A DNA stretch of 50,216 nucleotides from the NCBI GenBank assembly GCA_015680685.1, contig MNCI01001324.1:220074-270289 (forward strand), written 5' to 3'. Positions 1 to 10,317 of this stretch are shown here, in pieces. A model generated the notes under the pieces. It was not told where the DNA came from and did not search any database. It saw only the letters and a program-made list of their open reading frames with translations. The position numbers and the translations under genes were made by a program. How positions within the stretch are numbered: the first letter of the stretch is position 1; each line of letters opens with the position of its first letter. The DNA comes from Gnetum montanum (lineage: Eukaryota; Streptophyta; Gnetopsida; Gnetales; Gnetaceae).

Positions 1-2
1 AC

Positions 3-1970
3 AACGATCAAGGCCGAAGCAGCTGAAGAGAAGGTAAGAAACATTGCCATGGTGATAGATCCCCTTCCTCTTCTCCTTCATCTCACCATTCACACTCTCC
101 TTTCACATCTGGGTGTAACCATCGTGAGCATAATGGAGAGGGTAAAAGTAAAAAGGAAGATGAAAGACCTTGACAGGAAGGTCGAGAGGAGTTAGGACAA
201 GGGCAAGGACGTAGGGAGAGTAGGGAACCACCACGAAGACATCACAGACATCATGATAGGGATGATCATGATGAACCCCTACTCACAACCCGAAGCATGC
301 TAGACATCACAAAGGTAATTAGGATCCCCACAAGGCACTTAAAAGACAGTAGGATCAAGCGTTTGGACATAAATAATATCTCACGTTTTGAAGGGGGATA
401 CAACATTGATCCTCAACATCATATACAGGCATTCCACGATGCTTGTGCCTTACAAAATATAGATAATGAGTGGCAGAAGCTTAAATTGTTCCCAAGGACA
501 CTCATTAAAGAAGCAGAGAGCTGGTACCGGTCCTTAGAACCAGAAACCATCAGGAGGTGGAGTACGATGCTTGAACTGTTCAACAACAAATATCAGACGT
601 ACTCCAGAGTGTCCAACTTGCGCAAGAAAATCCAAGGCTGGAAACAAGGTGCTTATGAACCCTTAGATGCTGCCATGGCCCGTTACTATACACTGCTACA
701 TCGTTGCCCGGGCCATGGGTACGCTAAACGGGATCAACTTCGCCACATCGTGGATGGGCTAAGAAATGAAACGAGAAGAACTCTTGGGACTTATGCCCAA
801 GGGAGACTTTCCCAACTGAGAGCCCATGAAGTTGAAAGTTTGTTGGAACAAGTAGTGCAAGAAGAGGGTGAGCTACGGAAGAGAGAAAGTGCGGAAGAAT
901 ACAACCGTGATCCCTCCCTTCGCAAGAAGGGAGTGAAATTCTGTAATGAGGAGGATGAGTCACCACTCGAGGAGTTGGTGAATAGGAAAACCGTGCCGAT
1001 CCAAAAGTTAACAACAGAGGTATCGGCTAAGGTAGACCAAATGTGGGATTCCTTAGACTCAAGAATAGAAACCGTCCTAAAAATCGTAGAAGAGTGTAAG
1101 GTTGAACAAGGTAGTGATAAAGGCAAAACCAAGCGGAGAAACTTAAACCCTGCACATAACGAGGGTAAGGGAAAAATTCCTATCTCTGATGAGGCTGTGA
1201 GTTCTGATTCAGACAATGATGGTGGATGTGAGGTCTGCTACTATGACCATCCTAAGGGATGTTGCCCAATTATCTCACATCTGCAGGAGTCTGGGGTGTA
1301 TGCATTAAATCCAAAACTTAATCAACGGAAAACACCCCGAAGGTTACCTTATCCACAAGGTAACCCAAGGCAGTTCCACCAACCCTTAACATATTATCCA
1401 AGTGGAATGCCTCCATAGCCCATTGGACAACATCAGCAGTGGCAATACCCACAGTTATGGGGGATGCCACCGCCAACACATCAATACCCTTACAGGCAGC
1501 CCGATCCTTACGGTTATTATGTGCAGCAGCCAGTTTCTCTAGGTGACTCTATGAGTCACACTACCCCCCAACGTCACTACCAAGCTCGGAAGTACTTTAG
1601 AAGGACTCCCTCTCCTCCGGGAGATATCTCACATTCAATCCATCCTCTAACTCCACCTGCACCTCTTCCACCTGTAGTTCCCATACAACCTGTTCCAACA
1701 ATGCAGGGGGAATTGCCTACCCAACCGCAGCAACGTAACGCTGCGAGAGATGTAAATATTCAGCATGTAAATATCCAACCGGGTGCTAGTTCTAACGACA
1801 ACTGTACAAAGAAGAGACCCTTTTTCAGGACTAGGAGCCCAGACAAAATCTCGCAACAACAAGCGAATGGGTGCATGTATAGGCCTCTAACCACTAACGC
1901 TTCGGAGAACCCTTCAGTCCAAAAGAGCGTAACGCATACGGTTATGTTAACACATACCGTAACTGACTAG
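3..1970 (+). pseudogene. gag: Retrotransposon gag (E1), partial at window edge, with in-frame stops
   Basis: Capsid/nucleocapsid part of an Athila-like gag-pol polyprotein, which would package element RNA in cytoplasmic particles. One frame stays readable from position 3, with stops at 24 (TGA), 171 (TGA), 1416 (TAG) and 1968 (TAG). The longest clean stretch begins with ATG at 297, but that ATG is internal: the frame upstream encodes an Arg/His/Asp-rich linker. Residues of a retrotransposon-gag domain follow at about 390-850 (FEGGY, LFPRTL, ESWYRSLEP, CPGHGY). A compact Cys/His motif, CEVCYYDHPKGC (CX2CX3HX3C), lies near 1225-1262, and a Pro/Gln-rich linker leads into protease. At the 1968 stop E2 and E3 have Trp, so it is a TGG-to-TAG mutation. 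It is probably inactive as it stands. Confidence 0.88.
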
Positions 1971-2762
1971 ATCAAGGTAGGCCACCTTCCCAAGAAACTA
2001 ACTGACCCTGGGAGTCCCTTTATTTATTTGCAAATTGCTGGAAATGCACCACAATGGGCTCTTCTTGACTCAGGTTTTGGAGTCAACTTAATTTCACAAG
2101 AGATGTATCACACCTGGAACCTGCCACAACTTAAGAAGAGCAACATCCAACTAGAGCTGGCAAACCAGTCCATCACCATTCCCTTAGGATTGGTGGAGGA
2201 TGTTCTTACCACTGTGTGTGGTTGGTCCTACCCAACTAACTTTCTGGTGATCAAAGTGAACAACAACGAAGGGGACTTCCCGATTATAATGGGAAGGGCA
2301 TGGCTAAGTACAGTAGATGCATGCCTTAGGATCCGCGATCTTTCCTTGGAAATATCTAAGATAAACATATGTGGAAAGATCGAGAAGAGGATAGTTCCAT
2401 GCATCACATACAGTGATTCATTGGGTGATGACATGGAGGAAACGTCTCCATGTAACAGGTGTGCCCAAGAAACTCTGCAACAAAGATGCCTGTATGTAGC
2501 AACCACACAAGAAGTAGCGGACACCCCGTGGTTGACAGCTTCTCGTAGGAGTAGAAAAATATGCATGGAACAAATTGAGAAAACTCATGCTAACAACCAT
2601 GGCATAGACACATTGGAATGTGAGCATCGCCAACTTCCACCCCTCAACTTAAGATCATCAATTGGGAGAAGTTGGGCACTTCTTAGAAATTCAAATAGGA
2701 GCTCACTATTTCGAATCTCTCCCTTACAACTCAGTCATGGGGGAGATGGCCCCCTATGCTAA
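1971..2762 (+). pseudogene. pro: Retrotransposon aspartic protease (E1), fused across a pol deletion
   Basis: Retropepsin-like protease in the same frame as gag. The catalytic loop reads LLDSGFGVNLIS near 2063-2098, and the flap-distal signature IIMGRAWLS lies near 2283-2310. Among the three copies only E1 keeps the active-site Asp: E2 reads NSS and E3 reads NSG. After the domain the frame runs through an acidic/Cys linker, crosses the pol deletion around 2690-2712 and ends at 2760-2762. The last codons therefore come from the region beyond integrase in intact relatives. Cleavage of gag would be the expected role. Whether this copy makes protein is unknown, because an in-frame TAG sits just upstream. 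Confidence 0.85.
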
Positions 2763-2874
2763 TCATATGGGGCCCTCAGTTCTTTTTCAGTTTTTGTTTT
2801 ACACATTTTTGTTTTACAAATTTCTTTAAATTTTCTTGTTTTTGTTTTACAACATCATTGTACTTTTCTATTTT

Positions 2875-2896
2875 GTGTGTGTGTGTGTGTGTGTGT
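2875..2896. repeat. (GT)11 microsatellite
   Basis: Perfect GT dinucleotide run inside the E1 3' UTR. It is not seen at the matching place in E2 or C. Confidence 0.95.
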
Positions 2897-4239
2897 CATC
2901 CACCATGTAAGCTCGTCACCCAATAAGTGTTCAGGCCGATGGTATGAACTATTTCTCATTAATTGCTAATGTTTGATTTTTACCTTTAAGTTACATTGTT
3001 GATACTAAGGTATGTTCTTTTAATATGGTAGGCAATGAGATCACTTCATCCATCCATCCACCAAAGTCTATGGTTTCTCTTGGCTTGGAAATGTACAGTT
3101 GTCTTCTAATAAGAACTTTAACGAATTGGTGACTGGGCATTTCTCAAACTAAGGAAGGACTCAAGGATTGCAAAGGGTGTGACTTCAAGGGAACTTGATG
3201 CTTTTGTGTTGGTTATTCACTTGGGTACTTGGGTGTTTTCTTCTTGAGTTTTCTTACCGTTCCGATGTTACCCAATTATCGGAAGCTGAGACAATAAAAA
3301 TAAGAAGTCTTTGCATGGTGTGGTCCCCATGCATAAAAACACAAAACACAAAAAAAAAAAAACCAAAGGGAGGACTCAAAGCACACCCCTTAGACGGAAT
3401 AACTTTGGGCTACAAGCACTAGTTATGGAACCAAAGTGTCCCCTCTAATTAAGGCCCTTCTCACTTCTGTTCTCTCTTTTGTTTCATCGGAATGGTGGTG
3501 GCTCTTTGAAGATGCATCCTTGTTATCCAAGTGGATGGTTTAACCAAATGCATTGATGCGAATTCACTGGAAGTGGCTGGTTTGAGCCCGGAGTTGGAAT
3601 GAGATTTGCCAAGTCATATTAACCATAAAACACACAAGGGGCTGTACACCACCTTGTCCTTGGGATTCCATTCCACTTCTCTTCTCTCCATCCTTCTCTC
3701 CATTGTTCACCTCATTGACGGTTGTATCATTAGTGTATATATTTTGGTTGATGCTTTGTTTTATTTTTGGTAAATTCTAGCAGTTAAGACTTTAACTCTT
3801 ATTCCAAAGGACATTCCCAGAGCCTACGGACTCTTTGAATGTGGGGTTTGTCAGGGCATTAAGGACATGAGCCTGCTTTGGGGAGGACCCACTAACATTC
3901 CTATTTGGAGCATTAGTTAACTTCTTTTCCTTAACATTTTGCAATTAATTATTATTTTGTTCATTACCATTTTGACATCCCTTTCATCGATGCCATAGTT
4001 GTCCCTTTTTACCTATCTTTCTTACTCCTTTTCTTTCTCCATTCTAACGCTACCAGAGGTTCGCGATTAGTCATGGGGGTACGGGGCTTGATTTTTCGAT
4101 TTTTCTCCTAACCCCTACACCTTCGGTAGTCATCATCTACATTTTCCCCGATCCATATTAGCCATACCACAACCTAGCCAATGAGTTACACCAAAGTAAG
4201 GTATTAATTACTTAATGATTCAATTACCCTTGCTAATAT

Positions 4240-4263
4240 ATGATTGTGTTGTGTGTGCAGATG
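4240..4263 (+). promoter_or_regulatory. Candidate 3' splice site fused to an ATG (E1)
   Basis: A T/G-rich run ends in GTGTGTGCAG and is followed at once by ATGG. The matching position in B ends in TAG|ATGG (ATG at 6968) and in C in TAG|ATGG (ATG at 20114). It also recurs in the block 46030-47207 read on the minus strand. It would be the acceptor for a spliced RNA carrying the downstream aORF. In E1 that ORF is mostly deleted, so the site is a relic. No transcript evidence is available. Confidence 0.45.
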
Positions 4264-4630
4264 GAAATCATACAACAATGAATTGGATCTAGAGGAAGCA
4301 CTTGGAATGGAGCAGCGCTGAAGCAGCTATGCAAGGCGCAGAATTGATAATGCGCTTACGAATGGACAACGGAAGGCGTAATCTAGGCGTTAGCAGTAGC
4401 AAGACTCTTCTCTCTTCTTCTCTTCTATTCTCTCTCCTCTTTTCTCTCAGCTACCAAGTGTGGCCTGATGTCATTGTAATAAGGTGCTCACCCTTGTTAT
4501 CATGAACACCAGTCTTGTCAAGTCTTGTAATAATGAACCGTGCACATGTCATTCCATTAGCTCCATTCCCCTCAATAATCCCATACCTACCTGATATTAT
4601 TGTAAAGAACTCAAGGACAAGTTTTCATTC

Positions 4631-4643
4631 AGTCATGGGGGTA
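4631..4643 (+). other. Polypurine-type block before the E1 3' LTR
   Basis: AGTCATGGGGGTA abuts the LTR start. The G-run next to the LTR is where plus-strand priming is expected in LTR retroelements. Related G-rich blocks precede LTR B, C1 and D. Confidence 0.6.
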
Positions 4644-4681
4644 TCATGAGATGCGAATTGCACAGGCCGCAATGTCGCATA

Positions 4682-4743
4682 CACGATATTGCGTTCGACG
4701 AGATATCGCGTCGTTCCCTACGATATCGCGTATGCGATATCGC
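4682..4743 (+). promoter_or_regulatory. U3 palindrome array in LTR A
   Basis: Four related palindromes, near 4682, 4701, 4721 and 4734, with core CGATATCG or CGATATTG, lie about 20-80 bp upstream of the TATA box. The one at 4734-4743 is a perfect GCGATATCGC. The position and dyad symmetry suggest binding of a dimeric factor; this is inference. Confidence 0.55.
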
Positions 4744-4761
4744 GGTCCACCGCCAAATCTA

Positions 4762-4768
4762 TATATAA
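4762..4768 (+). promoter_or_regulatory. TATA box of LTR A
   Basis: TATATAA lies about 175 bp upstream of the AATAAA signal, the usual spacing for U3/R in plant LTRs. The equivalent TATAAATA is kept in LTR B (7427), C1 (23332), C2 (24002) and D (33236). Confidence 0.65.
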
Positions 4769-5605
4769 GAGGCAGCACTCCCTTCATTTCCCATCAAATA
4801 GGCGTAAAGTAGCGAAGCTCTGGCAGATTGATCACCCCAGAGATAGAATATTTTCCATGTGCCCGCAGTAGGAGTCCCCCAAGTGAACGATTCTTTATTC
4901 GAGCAACTTTGTACCATAACACAAGTTGTGTATGGCAATAAAGATGAGATTTGTGGATAAACCTTGCAGTGCATGGATAGGTTTAATTAATGTTATTTAT
5001 TGCGTTCCTCGTAACGCAGCATGAGTATGACTTGGTTACGAGCGTTGACGAACGTGTATGGCTAGAAAAGGAATCGGCTACTCATCGCGATTAAATTCTC
5101 TCACCCTTTCCTCCTAGAACGTGGGACAAGTACAACTTGATTACGAGCATCTACGGACGTGTACGGCTAGTCAAGGAATCGGCTACTTATCACACTTAGG
5201 TTAGTTAAGTGCCTCAGTATGACCACTTCGAGCACGTGCGTTACGTGTGGTAATCCCAGTAATGATTAGCGTTTGGTAGCCACAGTTGCACAGTTCAGGG
5301 TGTGTATGGCAAGTGGGAATGAATGCTGATGCTAGGACTTAGTGCCATAGTTAGAATTAGTTTTAGTCTCTCAACCCTTCACTGTTAGCATAGGAGATAA
5401 ACTGTAAAATACCAAAAAAATCATATACCTCAGACTTGCTTAACCATACACCGTGACACATACAAGCAAGCCTGGGAAGACAACGACTAATTAACCCCAA
5501 GTGTTCCTTGCGGCGTTTAGGCATTTAGTCTGCAGAGTTCGACTGGATCACACGTGCTACACTCATTTCGTATGGTTGAGTGTAGGGGTACCTCGCCACC
5601 CATTA

Positions 5606-7344
5606 GTCACCTAATAAGTGCTCCTGATGGTGGTATGAACTATATTCTATTGATTGTTAATGTTTGGTTTTTACCTTTGAGTTATAATGTTGATACAAAG
5701 GTATGGGTTTTTTGATATAACAAGTAATGAGTCCATGTCACCCATGCATTCATAAATTTCTATGGTTTCTCTTAGCTTGGAATTGTATGGTTCCTTTCTT
5801 AATAATAAAACTAATAATGAATTGGTGATTGGGTATTTCTCAAACTGAGGAAGGACTTAAGGACTGAAAAGGGTGTGACTTCAAGGGGATTTGATGCATT
5901 TGTGCTGGCCATTCTCTTAGGTGCTTGGATGTTTTCTTCTTGAGTTTTCCTTACCATTTTGACATTGCTCCATTATCGGGAAGCTGAGCTAATAAAAATA
6001 ATAAGTCTTTGCATGGTGTAGTTCTCACGTAAAAAAAAAGAAAAAGAGAAAAGAAAAGTGAGAATTCAAAGCACATGCCTTAGACAAAATAATCATTTGG
6101 GCTACAAGCACTGGTTATGGAACTAAACAAACATGTTCCCTCTAACTAAGGTCCTTTCTCACTTCCTACTTTTCCCTTTCTCGTTTCCTCGAAATGGTGG
6201 TGACTCTTTGGCGGAAGCATTCCTGTTACTTCAAGTGGATGGATTGGCCAAGTGTATTAATGTAAACTCACTGGATGTGGATTGTTTAAGGCTGGATTTG
6301 GAATGCGATCTACTAAGTCACATTAACCATAAATACAAAAGGGGTTGTACACCACCATGTTCTTGGGACCCCATTCCATTCTCTTCTTTCCATCATTCTT
6401 TCTCCATTTTCAACCTCATTGCCGGTTGTATCAATAGTCTATATTTTGGTTGATACATTGTTTTCTTTTTGGTAAATTCTTGTGGTTAAGACTTTAACTC
6501 TTACTTCCAAATGACATTTCCAGAGCCTACGGACTCTTTGAATGTGGGTTTTTCAGGGCATAATGGGCATGAGCCTGCTTTGGGGAGGATCCACTAGCAT
6601 TCCTATTTGGTGCATCAGTTAACTTCTTTCCCTTAAACATTTCCACAATCAACATTTATTTTGTTCATTCCCACTTTTAACATCCATTTTATCGATGTTT
6701 CCATTGTTTCTTTTTCTCCATCTTTCTTATTTCTTATCTTTTTCCATTCTATCGCTACCGGAGGATCGCTCTTAGTCATGGGGGTGCTAGTCCAATTTTT
6801 TCAATTTTCTCCTAACCCCTACACCTTGGGTAGTCACCAGTGTTATATCTTTAGAATTTGTATTAGCCATATCACAACTCAACCAGTGGACCTTACATTG
6901 AGGCAAGGTATCAACTGTATTTTGATTTAATTATCCTTACTCATATGTGACTATGTTATGTGTATAGATGGAAATCATACGGCAATGGATTGGACCTGGA
7001 GGAAACACTTAGGATGGACTAGTGCTGGAACAGTTGTGCAAGGAACAAGATTGATGGCACGGTTATGGATGGATAACGGAAGGTGCAATCCTAGCGTTGG
7101 CAGCAACACACCTTCTTCTTTTCTTCTCTCTCTCTTCTCTCTCAGCTGCCAAATAAGGCTGGATGTCAATTATGTATAGTGTTCACTCTTGTAGTCATGA
7201 ACACTAATGTTGTCATGTATTGTAATGTTGATCCGTTCACGTGTCACCCCATTCACCATTAGTATCATTCAAATCAATAATCCCATACCTTCCCAATATT
7301 TTGTAAGGAACTCAAGGACGAGTTTTCAATCATTCATGGGCGTA
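5606..7344 (+). mobile_element. Element B: 3' UTR fragment of a family-A copy
   Basis: Collinear with E1's UTR from about 2914 to 4643, with the same landmarks in the same order: TAATAAGTG near 5613, a block with 'cctttgagttataatgttg', AGTCATGGGGG at 6774-6784, an acceptor-like TAG|ATGG near 6965-6970, a pyrimidine-rich run ending CTCAG near 7140, and the pre-LTR block. It starts abruptly after LTR A at GTCAC, consistent with E1 having inserted here. No gag, pol or aORF is present. Short ORFs such as 6133-6453 and 6661-6930 have no counterpart in the sister copies and are not called. Confidence 0.8.
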
Positions 7345-8157
7345 TGATAAGCCGCGATATCACATATGCGATATCGCATCCACCATGCGATATTGCATAC
7401 GTGATATCGCATCCTGCCTCATCTTCTATAAATAAGAGGTGGCACCCTTTGTTCCCGATAGTTAAACTTAGACCCTTAGCCAAACTCTTGAAGTTTTACC
7501 CTTCCATAGTTAGAATAATTTCTGTGTGCCCGCAGTAGGAGTCATAGAGTGAATGGATCTTTATTCGAGCAAATTGTACCTGAGCACACATTTGTGTACG
7601 GCAATAAAGATGAACTTTATGATGAACCTTGCAGCATACGGATTAAGCGAATTAGTAATTAGTTTTTATTGAATGTTTAATGCTTTCCTAGTTAATTAAT
7701 TTCTCTCTCACCCTTGACACTCTTAGTTAAGTACACTTAGTACGACCGCTTCGAGCATGCGTGTAGCTCTTGATAACCTAGTAACAATTAGCGTTTGGTA
7801 ATCCCAATGGCGTTGCACTGGTTCAGGATGTGTACGGCAAGTGGGAATAGATACTAGTGTTAGGAACAATTAGAACTTAGTTAATGAATAGTTAATGTCA
7901 GCTAGTCACTTAGTTCTCTTTCCCTTCCCCTTATTAGCATAAGACATCAAAAAGATAAAAGTTATAAAAATCATATACCTCAAGCTTACTTAACCATACA
8001 ACCATGATGATACAAGTAAGTTTGGGAAGATAATGATTGATTAACCCTGAGTGTTCCATTAAGGCGCGTAAGCACTTAGTCCTTGGAGTTCAACCAGATC
8101 GCGCGTGAAACACTCTTATTCATATGGTTGAGTGTAGGGGTACCTCGCCACTCATCA
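7345..8157 (+). repeat. LTR B, 3' LTR of element B (813 bp)
   Basis: It begins TGATAAG and ends CTCATCA. U3 has four GCGATATCGC-like palindromes (7354, 7368, 7387, 7401). TATAAATA is at 7427-7434 and AATAAA at 7603-7608. It belongs to the same U3 subfamily as LTR A and the LTR at 49971. The next bases (AATAT, 8158-8162) are UTR of copy C, so B most likely inserted into C. The matching left-hand duplication would lie off-window. Confidence 0.9.
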
Positions 8158-8322
8158 AATATTTTATACTTTCTAATATATTTTACTTTATTTCTTGTAT
8201 GAATTTTCATTATTTTTGCTAATAAAGTGCTTTATTACTGTGAGACACAGTGCCAATGTTGCTATTTACTAATGGTGGTTTGTGCTTAATATTTTTTTTG
8301 CTAATGTCTTATTTATATTTCT
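8158..8322 (+). mobile_element. Element C, 3' UTR piece 1
   Basis: T-rich UTR that matches E2 at about 31265-31400 (landmarks TGCTAATAAAGTGC and ATGGTGGTTTGTGC). It is cut at 8322 by the minus-strand element and resumes at 18347. The last five bases, TTTCT, are repeated at 18342-18346 as a target-site duplication. Confidence 0.85.
8318..8322. repeat. Target-site duplication TTTCT, left copy
   Basis: It immediately precedes TGTAAC, the left end of the minus-strand element. The identical TTTCT follows its right end at 18342-18346. Confidence 0.9.
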
Positions 8323-8879
8323 TGTAACAATCGAAAAAATTGATGGCTGGAACCACCGAGGGATTAATGGATGCACAAACTTAACCCTACGTCCACGCGA
8401 GGGCCTTGCTGAAAATAGAGGTGGAGCACCCTAAATGGTCTTATCAATAGAATAGGGACTTTGCCAGTTGCAACCAGGGTAGTGGGTGCAACTATGGGGT
8501 GGTGTGGTTAGCCAAAATGGAAATCCAAGTGATGTCAAATGGTGCTGAGTGTCAAAGCAGTTTTTCCTGATGCTAAGTGTAGAGCGTAGCAATGGAATGG
8601 GGGTGGCAGAGCTAAGGGTTTTAACCAAAATGAGGGTGTCAGCCCATGGAGACTACCACCCGAGTGTAGTACAGCATGACGACACATAAAAAAAGTGCAA
8701 AAAGATAAGAAAAATGTAACAAAATGCTAAAAATAGTAGAGAGAATTGGAATACCACCCCAAATGGGGACGTAGTTAACTCCAAAAGGGTTTTAGAAGGT
8801 ATATAGTATACAATAGACACAATGGAAGCCATGAAGTCTAGCACTCACTGTGATAAATCATGCCTGTTCAATTGGCCAT

Positions 8880-9030
8880 CACAGTGTAACATATAGTGTT
8901 CTATAGAGCTACAATGAAGTTGTGGTGTACTTTTGTGGTGCAAAGTTGTAATGGGGTCACGATGTACTATGCGATGCAGGGCTACAATGGGGCCACCATA
9001 TACCATGCAGTGTAGGGCTACCTCTCTATC
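8880..9030. repeat. 36-bp tandem repeats in the left LTR
   Basis: Diverged units built around 'accatgcagtgtagggct' and 'gcaatgggg'. There are roughly four units here against five or six at about 17810-17985 in the right LTR, so copy number changed after insertion. Confidence 0.6.
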
Positions 9031-9589
9031 AATGTGATGTGCTCTAGGTCTCGTTGACCCTTGGAGCTAAGTGCCAAGATGCCAAAATTCCAAATGCTAA
9101 ATAAAAGTGCTAACTGCCCAATTGGTGAAAAATGGAAGCCAACCCCCTAAAACATTAGGGCGCAAGGGTATTTATAGGGCTACGGTTAGCCCAAAATGTA
9201 GATCAGGTGCCACATGGCAGTGTGGTCGGTGGGACCATAAGAAAAATTCAAAAACATTTCTACATCTGAAGGTGATCAGAAAAACTTTAAAAATTTTCTA
9301 ACTCTGGCTACTATGCTCTTCCCATGTTACATGTAGGACATGGGATCCTCCCCGAGAACAAGGCATAACATGGATACTTAGAAGAATCTAGTAAAAATGG
9401 AAATTCTTATTTTTGCTACGTTGGCTATGCTTTGGAGCGTAGCAGGAGGGGTAGCTTCAAGAGTTAGAAAATCTTCCAAATTCCTCTTCTATGCTAAGCT
9501 AGCTTGATGGCTTCTTACCTAACACTTAGGCAAAACTGGCCACTGAAAAGTGTGCTACACTGGCTATGCTCTAGAGCGTAATAGGTAGA

Positions 9590-9880
9590 GTGAGAGCATA
9601 GCAAAACACTTAGAAAGATTTGCATGCAACTATTGTTGACACTTAGAAAATTTTGCAAAATAGGCCTTGATGCATGCTACGTTGGCTATGCTAGGGAGTG
9701 TAGCATCAACACTTAGAAAAATTTGCTAAGTTTTGACACTTAGAAAAATTTGCAGAAAGTGCCACCATTCTAACACTTAAAATTTTTTTGCAAATCTAGT
9801 AATTGGAGTTGACTACACTGAACACTTGGAAAAATTTGGACAAAGTGCCACCATTTTCACATTTAGTGAAATTTGCAATT
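9590..9880. repeat. Dispersed CACTTAGAAAAATTTGC repeats in the left LTR
   Basis: At least six close copies of the core cacttagaaaaatttgc, with spacers such as 'gaaagtgccaccatt'. The same motif recurs in the right LTR at about 18065-18270. A related core occurs in the minisatellite at 16745-17060. Confidence 0.7.
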
Positions 9881-9918
9881 GAGATATCAAGACACAAAAT
9901 TTTGTGGTGTTTCAATGG

Positions 9919-9928
9919 CCCCTCTTTG
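9919..9928 (-). other. Polypurine tract of the minus-strand element
   Basis: Read on the minus strand, CAAAGAGGGG lies 4 bp before the LTR start TGAAAC. It is the expected plus-strand primer site and supports minus orientation. Confidence 0.65.
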
Positions 9929-10317
9929 CTGACATTTGAACGAGTGGCCTGAGAGGTGTCAACAAAGAATTACAAAACACCACAGTAGACATGGCACCAC
10001 CAACATCACTCGTCAGTACCTGATTAGGTGTTGTTTCATCATGCTTAAGAGTGCTATGGATAAGGGTATGTTGGGGCAAAGTGTGTAGGTAATGTGCTAA
10101 AGAGATGAAATGCAAGTAGAGGAAAGAAAATGCAAATAGTGTATCCTCATGCAAGATGCAAATTCAACACAGTTGATGGTGACCATGGCATGAAGTCAGT
10201 TGCCACTAAAACGTTGACTTCTTGTCAAAGTTCTTTTGAGAGAGTCAAAGTCAATCCAAGGTTGGGTTGGTTGTGAAACTACAACATTGTCAATTTGCTT
10301 GGGGATGTGCTTTTCCT

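Larger units (their letters stand above)
2763..4643 (+). other. E1 3' untranslated region, no gene
   Basis: Long noncoding tract between the pol remnant and the 3' LTR, collinear with the matching tracts of B, C, E2 and E3. It starts T-rich, carries a (GT)11 microsatellite at 2875-2896, then the apparent empty insertion site at 2911-2929. Short ORFs here (for example 3195-3422 and 4302-4505) are not conserved between copies and are not called as genes. AGTCATGGGGG occurs at 4069-4079 and again just before the LTR at 4631-4641. A pyrimidine-rich run ends in CTCAG near 4400-4450. The aORF present in C and E3 is reduced here to its ATG and a short stub. Confidence 0.75.
1..5605 (+). mobile_element. 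Element E1: Athila-like Ty3/gypsy retrotransposon, gag-pro only, 5' end off-window
   Basis: The visible order is gag, protease, a short 3' UTR and a 3' LTR (4644-5605). The 5' LTR and gag start lie left of the window. Compared with E2 and E3, about 2.8 kb covering reverse transcriptase, RNase H and integrase is missing, with the join near 2690-2712. Sequence left of the join matches the region after protease in E2/E3, and sequence right of it matches the region just after their integrase. Gag and protease share one frame with few stops, so this is the least decayed coding copy of the family here. The bases right after its LTR (GTCAC, 5606-5610) match an intact site in E1's own UTR (2911-2929), suggesting E1 sits inside a sister copy's UTR. 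Confidence 0.85.
4644..5605 (+). repeat. LTR A, 3' LTR of E1 (962 bp)
   Basis: It begins TCATGAG (family consensus TGATGAG) and ends ACCCATTA (consensus CTCATCA). U3 carries four copies of a GCGATATCGC-like palindrome between 4682 and 4743. A TATA box (TATATAA, 4762-4768) and a poly(A) signal (AATAAA, 4937-4942) follow. U5 resembles that of LTR B and the partial LTR at 49971. It closes E1 and is followed directly by UTR sequence of another copy. Confidence 0.9.
8323..9914 (-). repeat. 3' LTR of the minus-strand element (1592 bp)
   Basis: Plus-strand ends are TGTAAC and TTTCA. It matches 17220-18341 with moderate divergence, for example 'gaccctaaatggtcttatcaa' in the right copy against 'caccctaaatggtcttatcaa' here. 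It contains a run of 36-bp repeats around 8880-9030 and several copies of CACTTAGAAAAATTTGC between about 9590 and 9870. It keeps about 530 bp (around 9081-9610) that are missing from the right LTR, where an N occurs. ORFs at 8431-8628, 8653-8844 and 9107-9301 fall inside the LTR and are not genes. Confidence 0.88.

Noticed and set aside
724-1216. Minus-strand ORFs opposite the E1 gag (724-1014 and 791-1216)
   Set aside because: They are antisense shadows of a well-supported gag domain, with no recognisable residues of their own.
1410-1422. Programmed TAG readthrough between gag and protease in E1
   Set aside because: E3 has a sense Gln codon at this site, and the second TAG (1968) is Trp in both sister copies. 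Deamination explains both stops better.
2763-8157. True tandem duplication of UTR-LTR units
   Set aside because: The two UTR copies and two LTRs are clearly diverged, and the join sequence fits insertion of one element in another with a predicted GTCAC duplication.
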